Both the position numbers and the translations under genes were made by a program. A stretch of DNA of 64,000 nucleotides from Promicromonospora sukumoe 327MFSha3.1. GTDB taxonomy: Bacteria > Actinomycetota > Actinomycetes > Actinomycetales > Cellulomonadaceae. The DNA lies in NCBI RefSeq assembly GCF_000385135.1, contig NZ_ARQM01000013.1, positions 186,001 to 250,000 of the forward strand. Direction: 5' to 3'. This document shows positions 50,340-57,844 of the stretch, one piece after another; position 1 is the first letter of the stretch; each line of letters opens with the position of its first letter. Under the pieces are notes generated by a model that saw only the letters and a program-made list of their open reading frames with translations, made no database searches and was not told the origin of the DNA.

Positions 50340-50768
50340 CTACGTGCGGCTGATCCCCCGCAGCACCGGGTCGTGCCCGGCCGTGTGCGCGAGCGCGCGA
50401 GTGCGCAACCACTGGTTTCCCCCGGCGGCGAGCGCCGCCGGCTCGACGCGATACGTCCATGCGTCGGGTACAACCGTCGCGACTCCGCCGGCCATGGACG
50501 CGCTCAGGCACAGCACGCCGAGCGCCTGCGTCTCGTGCTGCGCCCCGTGAGCGGGGCAGTCGTCCGTGACCGGGACGACGCGCTCGACGGCCGACGACGC
50601 GACATGCTGCTGCGCGGTGGCCGCCGACGGCGCGGGACCGGCCGGGGTCGCCGCTCCGGATTCGGCCGCGGTCGCGACGCCCAGCGGCCCGGCCAGCACG
50701 AACAGCAGCGCGACCAGCGCCGACCAGACGACGGTCGCGCGCGTTCCGGGACGGGGCATGGTGGTCAT
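50340..50768 (-). CDS. Exported Ala-rich protein with Cys/His, function unknown
   Basis: A 142-residue protein: short N-tail, one hydrophobic export helix (about 13-33, VVWSALVALLFVLAGPLGVATA), then an Ala/Val-rich stretch with CPAHGAQHE near 70 and LCLSASMA near 85, and a C-terminus with LAHTAGHDP. Two Cys and several His could bind metal or form a disulfide. TACGAT lies 9 bases before the ATG. It is divergent from the cadmium/lead sensor gene, which hints at a metal role, and lies upstream of the DsbA-like gene. Confidence 0.6.
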   Translation of the reverse strand: MTTMPRPGTRATVVWSALVALLFVLAGPLGVATAAESGAATPAGPAPSAATAQQHVASSAVERVVPVTDDCPAHGAQHETQALGVLCLSASMAGGVATVVPDAWTYRVEPAALAAGGNQWLRTRALAHTAGHDPVLRGISRT

Positions 50769-50853
50769 GTCGAGCTGATCGTAGACGACCACTCCGGGCT
50801 GACCGCGGGATGAGCCGCCCCGTCAGAGATTCCGGAATGGTCATCGCTCACTG

Positions 50854-50877
50854 TATGGTCAGCGCATGCTGACCATA
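50854..50877. promoter_or_regulatory. CmtR operator overlapping the start codon
   Basis: TATGGTCAGC (50854-50863) and GCTGACCATA (50868-50877) are perfect 10-base arms around GCAT. The ATG of cmtR (50866-50868) lies inside. TATGGT (50854-50859) is also a -10-like hexamer 6 bases before that ATG, so the transcript would be leaderless and the repressor would sit on -10 and +1. Confidence 0.8.
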
Positions 50878-51282
50878 GCCTCGCGGCTGGACGTACTGAA
50901 CCGGCTGGGCCGTGCGATGGCCGACCCGACCCGCTCCCGCATCCTGCTCTCCCTCCTGGACGCGCCCGGGTACCCGGCACAGCTCTCCCGCGACCTGGAC
51001 CTGACCCGCTCGAACGTGTCGAACCACCTGGCGTGCCTGCGCGGGTGCGGCATCGTCGTCGCCACGCCGGAGGGCCGCCAGACCCGGTACGAGATCGCCG
51101 ACCCGCACCTGACCCGCGCGATCGGCGAGCTGGTCAATACCGTCCTCGCGGTCGACGACGGCGCCCCGTGCGTGGACGAGAACTGCGACGTCCCGCTGTG
51201 CTGCGGGCCGGGTGCGGAGGCCGTGCCCGAAACCGCAGCCGAGGCCGAGGTCGTGCGGGAGGCACAGGAGGCGCTGCGGTGA
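50866..51282 (+). CDS. cmtR: CmtR-type ArsR/SmtB heavy-metal sensor repressor
   Basis: A 138-residue winged-helix repressor. LTRSNVSNHLACLRGCGIVVATPEGRQTRYEIAD holds Cys57 and Cys61, and Cys102 lies in DDGAPCVD: exactly the three metal ligands and spacings of Mycobacterium tuberculosis CmtR, a Cd(II)/Pb(II) sensor. Beyond Cys102 there is an added Cys-rich tail (ENCDVPLCCGPG). Apo-protein should repress and metal should release it. Its stop overlaps the GTG of the P-type ATPase (GTGA), forming a cmtR-ATPase operon with its own palindromic operator. Confidence 0.93.
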   Translation: MLTIASRLDVLNRLGRAMADPTRSRILLSLLDAPGYPAQLSRDLDLTRSNVSNHLACLRGCGIVVATPEGRQTRYEIADPHLTRAIGELVNTVLAVDDGAPCVDENCDVPLCCGPGAEAVPETAAEAEVVREAQEALR

Positions 51283-53306
51283 ACGACATCTGCTGCGGCC
51301 CCGGCCAGGGCGACGAGCACGACGACGGCCACGACGACGGGCACGGCGACGAGGACGCGACCCCCTGGTGGCGCGACCCGGGCATGCTGCTCCCGATCGC
51401 CTCCGGCGTGCTTCTAGCGGTGGGCTACACCCTGGAGTGGACCGGCGTCGCGACCGCCTCCGTCGTCGTGCTCACGCTGTCCCTGCTGGCCGGAGCCTGG
51501 ACCTTCGTCCCCGGAGCGGTCCGCCGCCTGGTGCGCGGGCGCCTCGGCGTCAGCCTGCTGATGACGATCGCCGCCGTCGGCGCGGTGCTGCTCGGGCATG
51601 TCGGTGAGGCCGCCGCACTGGCCTTCCTGTTCTCCATCGCCGAGGCCCTGGAGGACCGGGCGATGGACCGCGCCCGCGACGGGCTGCGGGCGCTGCTGTC
51701 CCTGATGCCGCAGACGGCGACCGTCTCCCGGCTGTCCGGCGAGCAGACCATCCCTGCCGCCGGCCTGCAGGAGCTGGACATCCTGGTGGTGCGGCCCGGC
51801 GAGCGGGTAGCGACCGACGGCGTCGTCGTGTCCGGCACGAGCAGCATCGACACCTCCGCGATCACCGGCGAGTCCATCCCGGTCGAGGTCGGCCCGGGGG
51901 ACGCCGTCCCCGCCGGTTCGATCAACGGCGGCGGCGTGCTGCAGATCGAGGCCACGGCGGCCGGCCGGGACAACTCGCTGACCACGATCGTCCACCTGGT
52001 CGAGCAGGCCCACGCCCGCAAGGGCGAGCGCGCCCGCCTGGCCGACCGGATCGCCAGGCCGCTCGTCCCGGCCGTCCTCGTGCTCGCGGCCCTGGTCGTC
52101 ATCTTCGGGTTCATCGTGGGCGACCCCGCGCTGTGGACCGAGCGCGCGCTCGTCGTGCTCGTGGCCGCCTCGCCGTGCGCGCTGGCCATCGCGGTGCCGG
52201 TGACCGTGATCTCGGCGATCGGGTCGGCCAGCCGGTTCGGCGTGGTGATCAAGTCCGGGCAGGCCTTCGAGCAGCTCGGCACGGTCCGGACCGTCGCGTT
52301 CGACAAGACCGGCACCCTCACGCGGGGCCGACCCGAGGTGGTCGCCGTCGAGACCACCGGGAAGCACGACCGGGACCAGGTGCTCGCCGTGGCCGCGGGG
52401 CTGGAGGCGCACAGCACCCACCCCCTGGCCGCCGCGATCGTCGCCGCCGCGCCCGAGGCCGCCCGGCTCACCGAGGTCACCGAGCACCCCGGTCAGGGAA
52501 TCACCGGGCTTCTGGGTGACGACGCGGCCACGCCCGCGGACGCCGGAGCGCCCTGTGCCCGTCCCGTCCGGGTCGGCTCGCCCCGCTGGGTCTCGCCCGG
52601 CCCCCTGGACGAGGCGGCACGGGACCTGGAGACCCAGGGCATGACCGTCGCGGTCGTCGAGATCGACGGCGCGGCCGCCGGCGTCATCGGCATCCGGGAC
52701 GAGCTCAAGCCCGAGGCGGCCGACGCCGTCCGCGAGCTCGCCGCCGCGGGCTTCGAGACCGTCATGCTCACCGGCGACAACGAGCGCACGGCCCGGGCCC
52801 TGGCCGCCCAGGCCGGCATCAGGGACGTGCGGGCCGAGCTGCTGCCCGCCGACAAGGCGAGCGCGATCGAGACCTACAGCGCACGCCGCGCCACCGCGAT
52901 GATCGGCGACGGCATCAACGACGCCCCCGCCCTGGCCGCGGCCGACGTCGGCATCGCCATGGGCGTGACCGGGTCCGACGCCGCCATCGAGTCCGCCTCG
53001 GTCGCGTTCACCGGCACGGACCTGCGCCTCATCCCCCGGGCCATGCTCCACGCCCGCGGGGGCCGGGCGATCATGACCGGCAACATCGGCCTGTCGCTCG
53101 CGATCATCGTCGTGCTGCTGCCGCTGGCACTGTTCGGCGTGCTCGGCCTGGCCGGCGTCGTGCTGGTGCACGAGCTCGCCGAGGTCGTCGTCATCCTGAA
53201 CGGCATCCGCGCGGCCCGGCGGCCCCGCACCGCGACTCCGGTCGTCGACGACACCGGCCGGGCACGGTCGCGAACGATCGAGAGGACCCCCGAAGCCGCT
53301 CGGTAG
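51279..53306 (+). CDS. Heavy-metal translocating P1B-type ATPase (CtpG/CadA-like)
   Basis: A 675-residue pump. The N-terminus is a short metal-binding tail (ICCGPG followed by a His/Asp-rich run) instead of a ferredoxin-like domain. TGES motif SAITGESIPVEVG near 195; membrane metal site AASPCALAIAVPV near 298; phosphorylation DKTGTLTRG near 344; HTHPLAAA near 385; TGDNERT and MIGDGINDAPALAAADVGIAMG near 495-555; last helix VLVHELAEVVVILN. The SPC motif and HE in the last helix suit Cd/Pb/Zn or Co export. Coupled to cmtR as in mycobacteria. Confidence 0.93.
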   Translation: MNDICCGPGQGDEHDDGHDDGHGDEDATPWWRDPGMLLPIASGVLLAVGYTLEWTGVATASVVVLTLSLLAGAWTFVPGAVRRLVRGRLGVSLLMTIAAVGAVLLGHVGEAAALAFLFSIAEALEDRAMDRARDGLRALLSLMPQTATVSRLSGEQTIPAAGLQELDILVVRPGERVATDGVVVSGTSSIDTSAITGESIPVEVGPGDAVPAGSINGGGVLQIEATAAGRDNSLTTIVHLVEQAHARKGERARLADRIARPLVPAVLVLAALVVIFGFIVGDPALWTERALVVLVAASPCALAIAVPVTVISAIGSASRFGVVIKSGQAFEQLGTVRTVAFDKTGTLTRGRPEVVAVETTGKHDRDQVLAVAAGLEAHSTHPLAAAIVAAAPEAARLTEVTEHPGQGITGLLGDDAATPADAGAPCARPVRVGSPRWVSPGPLDEAARDLETQGMTVAVVEIDGAAAGVIGIRDELKPEAADAVRELAAAGFETVMLTGDNERTARALAAQAGIRDVRAELLPADKASAIETYSARRATAMIGDGINDAPALAAADVGIAMGVTGSDAAIESASVAFTGTDLRLIPRAMLHARGGRAIMTGNIGLSLAIIVVLLPLALFGVLGLAGVVLVHELAEVVVILNGIRAARRPRTATPVVDDTGRARSRTIERTPEAAR

Positions 53307-53380
53307 GCACCGGCGCTGCCGGCAGGCCCTTGGGCAGCAAGGCCTGCGGCTCTGATCGACCTGCCGAGTGTCGGTGGTCT

Positions 53381-53414
53381 ATATTGACGGATATCAACAT
53401 AGACAGACGTCAAT
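53381..53414. promoter_or_regulatory. ArsR-type operator/promoter of the arsenate reductase genes
   Basis: An AT-rich stretch with TTGA (53385-53388) and TCAA (53395-53398) as a 4-6-4 dyad and a further GTCAA (53410-53414). TTGANNNNNNTCAA fits operators of the ArsR/SmtB family. It lies just before the ribosome site GGAGG of the fusion gene. Confidence 0.6.
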
Positions 53415-53431
53415 ACAGCAGGAGGTCGGGG

Positions 53432-54451
53432 ATGGGCGCTCTCACGCCGTCGAGCACGCGCGGGCTGGAGTCGCACGCCATCGGCATGGACGCGGCGACC
53501 GCCGTGGCCGCGACGCTCAAGGCTCTCGCCGACCCGCTGCGGCTGCGGATGTTGTCGGCCATCGCGACCAGCCCGACGGCGGAGGTGACCGTCGGCGAGC
53601 TGGCGACGCTGACCAAGGTGTCCCAGCCCACGGTGTCCCATCACCTCCGGGTGCTGCGCGAGAGCGGCCTGCTGGCTGCCGATCGGCGCGGGACCTCGGT
53701 CTGGTACCGCATCGAGCCGAGCTGTCGCGGCGCGCTGAACACGTTGCTGGACCGGTTCGCCCCGGCCGCAGTCGGTGCGGTGGAGCCGCCGCACCTGACC
53801 AGGCTGACGAACGTCGAGCCCGCCCTGGACCACGTAGCCGCCTCGCTGGTCGAACGGTTCCCGGCCGCACCTCGCAGCGAGTGCGTGCGGGTGGTCCGCG
53901 AGTCATACACGGCCCTGGCCCGTCGCGGTGGCGAGCCCACCCACCTGGTTCCGCTCACCGAGCACTTCGCCCGCCAGCGGATCATGGACGTCGAGCGCGC
54001 CCGGACGCTGGAGGCCGACCGGCCTCGGCCGCAGGTGCTGTTCGTGTGCGTGGCCAACGCCGGGCGGTCACAGCTCGCCTCGGCCCTTATGCGGCACCAC
54101 GCGGGAGACCGCGTCGTGGTCCGCTCGGCGGGTTCGGCACCGGCGTCCGACGTGCACGCGAACGTCCGCCGCCTCCTGGAGGAGATGGGCGATGCCGCCG
54201 CTGCCGACGAGGTGGACGACGTGACGCGGTTCTACCCCAAGCCCCTGACCGACGACGCGGTCCGCGCGGCCGACGTCGTGGTGACGATGGGCTGCGGCGA
54301 CGTCTGCCCGGTGCTGCCCGGCACGCGGTACGAGGACTGGCCGGTGGGCGATCCCGCGCTCGCCTCCCCGGCGGGCGTGGCCGCGATCCGCGACGAGCTG
54401 GACGAACGCGTGCGCGCCCTGCTGGCCGAGCTCCTCCCCGAAGCAGCCTGA
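53432..54451 (+). CDS. ArsR regulator fused to a low-molecular-weight-phosphatase-type arsenate reductase
   Basis: A 339-residue two-function protein. Residues about 18-105 are an ArsR winged helix (LKALADPLRLRMLSAIATSPTAEVTVGELATLTKVSQPTVSHHLRVL). About 120-195 is a three-helix bundle like that preceding some arsenate reductases. About 200-335 is an ArsC domain: P-loop VCVANAGRSQ (Cys206, C-x5-R) and the resolving pair Cys288/Cys292 in MGCGDVCP. The ArsR part lacks the usual CxC, so its sensing residues are unclear; binding could be controlled by the reductase domain. AGGAGG lies just before the ATG. A separate arsC follows 45 bases later. Confidence 0.9.
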   Translation: MGALTPSSTRGLESHAIGMDAATAVAATLKALADPLRLRMLSAIATSPTAEVTVGELATLTKVSQPTVSHHLRVLRESGLLAADRRGTSVWYRIEPSCRGALNTLLDRFAPAAVGAVEPPHLTRLTNVEPALDHVAASLVERFPAAPRSECVRVVRESYTALARRGGEPTHLVPLTEHFARQRIMDVERARTLEADRPRPQVLFVCVANAGRSQLASALMRHHAGDRVVVRSAGSAPASDVHANVRRLLEEMGDAAAADEVDDVTRFYPKPLTDDAVRAADVVVTMGCGDVCPVLPGTRYEDWPVGDPALASPAGVAAIRDELDERVRALLAELLPEAA

Positions 54452-54496
54452 CCAGGCCGACCCGACCACGCACCGCACGAAGAACTGGAGCGCCCC

Positions 54497-54919
54497 ATGA
54501 CCACCACCGAACCCAGGCCGTCCGCCCTGTTCGTCTGCGTGCACAACGCGGGCCGTTCCCAGATGGCCGCCGGGTTCCTGCGGGAACTGTCCGGCGGGGC
54601 CGTCGAGGTCCGCTCGGCCGGGTCCATGCCGGCCGAGATGATCAATCCCACCGCCGTCGAGGCCATGCTGGAGAAGGGCATCGACATCCGCGCCGAGCAG
54701 CCCAAGATCCTGACCAACGAGGCCGTCGAGGCGTCGGACGCGGTCATCACCATGGGATGCGGCGACGCGTGCCCGTACTACCCGGGCAAGAACTACCAGG
54801 ACTGGGAGCTGGAGGACCCGGCCGGACAGGGCATCGAGGCGGTGCGCCCCATCCGCGACGAGATCGAGCGGCGCGTGCGTGTCCTGCTGACCGAGCTCGG
54901 CGTGGAACCGGTCGCGTAG
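54497..54919 (+). CDS. arsC: Arsenate reductase (LMW phosphatase type)
   Basis: A 140-residue ArsC. Catalytic P-loop FVCVHNAGRSQMA (Cys14, Arg20) and the Cys88/Cys92 pair in MGCGDACPYYPG give the three-Cys relay of thioredoxin- or mycothiol-linked arsenate reductases; Asp after the P-loop in DWELEDPAGQG near 105 is the general acid. It reduces arsenate to arsenite. It follows the ArsR-ArsC fusion in one operon and ends in a perfect hairpin. No arsenite efflux gene follows. Confidence 0.93.
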   Translation: MTTTEPRPSALFVCVHNAGRSQMAAGFLRELSGGAVEVRSAGSMPAEMINPTAVEAMLEKGIDIRAEQPKILTNEAVEASDAVITMGCGDACPYYPGKNYQDWELEDPAGQGIEAVRPIRDEIERRVRVLLTELGVEPVA

Positions 54920-54925
54920 TCGCAC

Positions 54926-54959
54926 GGGCGCGAGCCGGGTTCGCACCCGGCTCGCGCCC
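54926..54959. terminator. Terminator hairpin after arsC
   Basis: GGGCGCGAGCCGGGT (54926-54940) and ACCCGGCTCGCGCCC (54945-54959) form a perfect 15-bp stem with a TCGC loop, between the convergent stops at 54919 and 54976. Confidence 0.85.
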
Positions 54960-54975
54960 CCTGGTCACCCGGGTG

Positions 54976-56457
54976 TCACGCGTCGCCGGAGCGGCCGTGC
55001 TCGACGCCGGTCGCGAACCCGACCTTCACCGGCTCCGGATCGACGGTCCCGCATCCGGCGGGCGCTCCCAGACCGAGCGTGACCGGCTGCGGGCCCGACG
55101 GCGCCGCGCAGCATCCGCCGCCGGACGCGCCCGCCAGGGCGAGAGTGTCCGGGGAGACCACGCCGTCCTCGTCGGCGGCGAACGCCAGGTCGGACGAGCA
55201 CACGCCCGTGGCGGGCAGGTTCAGCTCGACGGCGTCGGCCGCGACCCGGTCGCCGGCCAGCGCCGCGACCACGGACCGGACCTGCTCGTAGCCGGTGGCC
55301 AGCAGGAACGTGGGCGCCCGGCCGTAGGACTTCATGCCGACCAGGTAGAACTCGTCGTCCGGGTGGGCCAGGTCGATCTCGCCGTGCGCGGGCACCGTGC
55401 CGCAGGAGTGGTGGTTCGGGTCGATCAGCGGCGCGATCGCCCGGGGCGCCTCGACCACGGGGTCCAGGTCGAGGCGGATCTCGCGCAGCATGTCCAGGTC
55501 GGGCCGGAAGCCGGTGGCGTTGACGATCGTGTCCACCGTCAGGTCGAGGTCGACGTCCGCGCCGTCCCGCCGCGCGGTGCCGAGCACCCGGACGCCGTCC
55601 GACGACGTCGCGGGTTCCAGCCGGTCGATCTCGACCCGGGTCAGCAGCTCGACCTGCCCGGCCTCGACGGCGTCGCGCAGGCGCGTGCCGAGCAGCCCAC
55701 GGGCCGGGAGCTGGTCGTCGGAACCGCCGCCGTACAGACGGCGCGGGGAGCCGCCGCGGATGGCCCAGACGATCCGCGTGCCCGCTTCGTCGCGGGCCAG
55801 CTCGACCAGGCTGAGCAGCGTGTTCGCCGCGGAGTGGCCCATGCCGACCACCAGAGCGGTGCGACCCGCGAAACGCTCGCGGGCGGCGCCGAGGACGTCG
55901 GGCAGTGCGCCCGCCAGGTGCCCGGCCGCCGCGTCCTCGCCGATGACCGGCAGCCCGGACAGCCCGAGCGGGTTCGGGGTGCCGAACGTGCCGGAAGCGT
56001 CGATAACCGCCCTCGCCCGCACCTCGCGCACCTGCTCGCCTGCGGTGTAGCGCACCAGGTACGGGCGACGCTCACGCCCGAGCGACCGCGACCGGTCCGC
56101 ACCGTCCCGGGTGACGTCGGTGACGCGGACCCCGTACCGGACACGGTCCCCGAGGACGCCGGCCAGCGGCGTCAGGTAGTTCTCGACCAGGTCGCGGCCG
56201 GTGGGCAGGGCGTCCGGGTTCGGCTCGACCCAGCCCGTAGCGGTCAGCAGGCGGCGGGCTGCGGCGTCGACGTCGTACTGCCACGGAGAGAACAGGCGTA
56301 CGTGGCCCCAGGACGCGACCGCTGCTGCCGGGCCACCGCCCGCTTCCAGCACCAGCGGTTGCAGCCCCCGTTCGACCAGGTGCGCCGCGGCGGCGAGGCC
56401 GACCGGCCCGGCGCCGATGACGACGACCGGGAGTCCCTCGCGTGGCGTCTCTGACAT
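54976..56457 (-). CDS. FAD-dependent monooxygenase-like flavoprotein with Cys-rich tail, arsenic associated
   Basis: A 493-residue flavoprotein. FAD site VVVIGAGPVGLAAAAHLVERG (about 9-29), NAD(P) site ALVVGMGHSAANTLLSL near 215, and VNATGFRPDLD near 320 (FAD). YLVGMKSYGRAPTFLLATGYEQVR near 390 is a family signature. The last 50 residues contain CSSD, GGGCCAAPSG and GCG, a possible thiol site for As(III). Similar genes lie in many actinobacterial ars clusters; the reaction (oxidation of an arsenical or trapping of arsenite) is not settled. GAGGAG precedes the ATG. Divergent from arsR. Confidence 0.85.
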   Translation of the reverse strand: MSETPREGLPVVVIGAGPVGLAAAAHLVERGLQPLVLEAGGGPAAAVASWGHVRLFSPWQYDVDAAARRLLTATGWVEPNPDALPTGRDLVENYLTPLAGVLGDRVRYGVRVTDVTRDGADRSRSLGRERRPYLVRYTAGEQVREVRARAVIDASGTFGTPNPLGLSGLPVIGEDAAAGHLAGALPDVLGAARERFAGRTALVVGMGHSAANTLLSLVELARDEAGTRIVWAIRGGSPRRLYGGGSDDQLPARGLLGTRLRDAVEAGQVELLTRVEIDRLEPATSSDGVRVLGTARRDGADVDLDLTVDTIVNATGFRPDLDMLREIRLDLDPVVEAPRAIAPLIDPNHHSCGTVPAHGEIDLAHPDDEFYLVGMKSYGRAPTFLLATGYEQVRSVVAALAGDRVAADAVELNLPATGVCSSDLAFAADEDGVVSPDTLALAGASGGGCCAAPSGPQPVTLGLGAPAGCGTVDPEPVKVGFATGVEHGRSGDA

Positions 56458-56472
56458 GGCAGCTCTCCTCAG

Positions 56473-56528
56473 ATCGAAGATTTTCGATGCGTGAACACGA
56501 GCAACATATCCATATTCTTCGATGCGTG
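56473..56528. promoter_or_regulatory. ArsR operator region between flavoprotein and arsR genes
   Basis: ATCGAA (56473-56478) and TTCGAT (56483-56488) form a 6-4-6 palindrome, and TTCGATGCGTG is repeated directly at 56483-56493 and 56518-56528, 35 bases apart, in a divergent promoter gap. CAAGAT (56530-56535) ends 6 bases before the arsR ATG. Confidence 0.7.
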
Positions 56529-56541
56529 GCAAGATGGGCGC

Positions 56542-56919
56542 ATGGCCACCGCTCTCGCACTGACAGACGTCTCGCTCACCAAGCCGGCCGACGCGTCGGG
56601 CGCGTGCTGCGCTCCCCTGGTGCGCGAGGCGGCGGACCTCGAGTCCGCGGCCGAGATCGCGCGCGTGTTCAAGGCGTTGAGCGACCCGACGCGGGTGCGC
56701 CTGCTGTCGGTCATCGCTGCGCACGACGGCGGCGAGGCGTGCGTCTGCGACCTGACCGAGCCGGTCGGGCTGTCGCAGCCCACGGTGAGCCACCACCTCA
56801 AGCTGATGGTCGACGCGGGTCTGCTCACCCGGGACCAGCGCGGCAAGTGGGCGTACTACTCGGTGGTGCCGGGCGCCCTGAATCGGCTCGGGGCGCTGCT
56901 CACGGAGGCGACAAGCTGA
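56542..56919 (+). CDS. arsR: ArsR-family arsenite/metal sensor repressor
   Basis: A 125-residue winged-helix repressor. EACVCDLTEPVGLSQPTVSHHLKLMVDAGLLTRDQRGKWAYYSV contains the CVC pair of As(III)-sensing ArsR proteins, and the N-terminal ASGACCAPLV adds a vicinal Cys pair, as in CadC-like or type-2 arsenic sensors. No ribosome site; a CAAGAT -10-like hexamer lies 6 bases before the ATG, so it is probably leaderless. It should control the divergent Cys-tailed flavoprotein gene and itself. Confidence 0.92.
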   Translation: MATALALTDVSLTKPADASGACCAPLVREAADLESAAEIARVFKALSDPTRVRLLSVIAAHDGGEACVCDLTEPVGLSQPTVSHHLKLMVDAGLLTRDQRGKWAYYSVVPGALNRLGALLTEATS

Positions 56920-56956
56920 CGGCCGATTGGCCTGGGACGCCTACCACGTTGCCACG

Positions 56957-56985
56957 ACCGAACCGAAATGTCGGTTGGTCCGGCG
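56957..56985 (+). terminator. Weak terminator-like hairpin after arsR
   Basis: GACCGAACCGA and TCGGTTGGTC can pair with one bulge around AATG, about 40 bases after the arsR stop. No clear T-tract follows. Confidence 0.35.
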
Positions 56986-57021
56986 GTGGGCGTACGCGTT
57001 TCGTCGTGGCGGTGAGGCGAG

Positions 57022-57064
57022 AAACAAGAAAGCCGCTGACCTGGTGCGATACCAGTTCAGCGGC
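57022..57064 (-). terminator. Intrinsic terminator downstream of the tRNA fragment
   Basis: On the minus strand, GCCGCTGA and TCAGCGGC (57057-57064 and 57032-57039) plus inner CTGG/CCAG pairs form a stem, directly followed by TTTCTTGTTT (57031-57022). It sits 10 bases after the tRNA 3' end, as expected of the original tRNA terminator. Confidence 0.75.
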
Positions 57065-57074
57065 CCTCTGTCGG

Positions 57075-57107
57075 TGGAGCTAGGGGGATTCGAACCCCCG
57101 ACCTTCT
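57075..57107 (-). pseudogene. 3' third of a tRNA gene, likely attachment site of an integrative element
   Basis: Minus strand: AGAAGGTC, the T arm GGGGG TTCGAAT CCCCC, and the acceptor strand TAGCTCCA. Anticodon stem, D arm and the matching 5' acceptor strand (GGAGCTA) are absent upstream, so it is not a functional tRNA. The acceptor and T arm resemble an actinobacterial alanine tRNA, but identity cannot be fixed. Tyrosine integrases commonly use this part of tRNA genes as core site, leaving such a fragment at the far end of the island. Confidence 0.75.
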
Positions 57108-57276
57108 CTGGGAGCCTCGAGTCCTCGCACCACATCCGGACCGGCTGGTAAGTGCTGTCTTGGCGAGCCCGCAACCTGCAGAATCGTTGGAATCTAGCGG
57201 ATCGCGGGGCTCATCAAGGAGTCTGGCATCGGTGCGCGTTGGTGCGCAACCGGGCCCGCTCAGGCTCGTTCGATGC

Positions 57277-57371
57277 GTGGCATGCGCGTGGCACGGGGCT
57301 GATGCGTGGCACATCCGTGGCACGAACTCGTCCGCAAAGGGGCGCTCGAAACAACCTGTCACGATGTGCCA
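57277..57371. repeat. GTGGCA repeat array beside the attachment site, possible integrase arm sites
   Basis: GTGGCA at 57277-57282, 57288-57293, 57306-57311 and 57317-57322: two pairs, each 11 bases apart, offset by 29. An inverted copy (GTGCCA... read TGGCAC on the other strand) lies at 57366-57371. GATGCGTGGCA is shared by 57272-57282 and 57301-57311. The 525-base gap 56920-57444 holds no gene; this array and the tRNA fragment are its main contents. Confidence 0.5.
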
Positions 57372-57444
57372 CCCAACACAGGCGCCCAAGTACGGACCTC
57401 TCCGGGATGAAGTGGTCGGTACCCGGGGCACCCGTGCGTCCTGA

Positions 57445-57828
57445 CTACTCGATGCGCGACACGTGGTAATGCGCGATCTGCCACTCCTGTTCGTGATGTT
57501 CGAGCAGGGTGGTGAGGTGCACGTTGACGGTGGGCCGGTCAGGGAACGCGAAGGCCAGCTGAACATAGCCGAGGATCGTTCCCGGGCTGGGTGTGCGCGT
57601 GTGTAGGACCCGGAAGGACGCCGTCATGCCGAGAGGCTGTGCAGCGTAGTACTCCGCCACACCCGTGCGCCCGATGGTGTGGCTCGGTCGCAGTCCTTGG
57701 AAGAGGGCATCGGTCGTGAATACGGCGGCGACGCCCTCGGGGTCGTGTGCGTCGACCCGGTCCTTCCATCGGTCCAGGACCGTAGTGACGACAGCGTTGG
57801 CCTCGTCGAGTGGTGTGGTCGTGCGCAT
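57445..57828 (-). CDS. SnoaL/DUF4440-like small alpha+beta barrel protein
   Basis: A 127-residue protein of the NTF2-like SgcJ/EcaC family: DEANAVVTTVLDRWKDRVDAHDPEGVAAVFTTDALFQGLRPSHTIGRTGVAEYYAAQPLG, then strands ILGYVQLAFAFPDRPTVNVHLTTLLEHHEQEWQIAHYHVSRIE. These folds bind small molecules; some are isomerases or hydratases. GGAG lies 9 bases before the ATG. Last gene of a six-gene minus-strand operon, 16 bases after the SDR gene. Confidence 0.85.
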   Translation of the reverse strand: MRTTTPLDEANAVVTTVLDRWKDRVDAHDPEGVAAVFTTDALFQGLRPSHTIGRTGVAEYYAAQPLGMTASFRVLHTRTPSPGTILGYVQLAFAFPDRPTVNVHLTTLLEHHEQEWQIAHYHVSRIE

Positions 57829-57844
57829 GGCGCCATCTCCGTTC

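Noticed and set aside
57075-57150. Complete tRNA gene on the minus strand
   Set aside because: Only the T arm and 3' acceptor strand can be found; no D arm, anticodon stem or GGAGCTA 5' acceptor strand lies upstream at the right distance.
57272-57371. CRISPR array
   Set aside because: The GTGGCA repeats are only 6-11 bases, with spacings of 11 and 18; repeat and spacer lengths do not fit any CRISPR.
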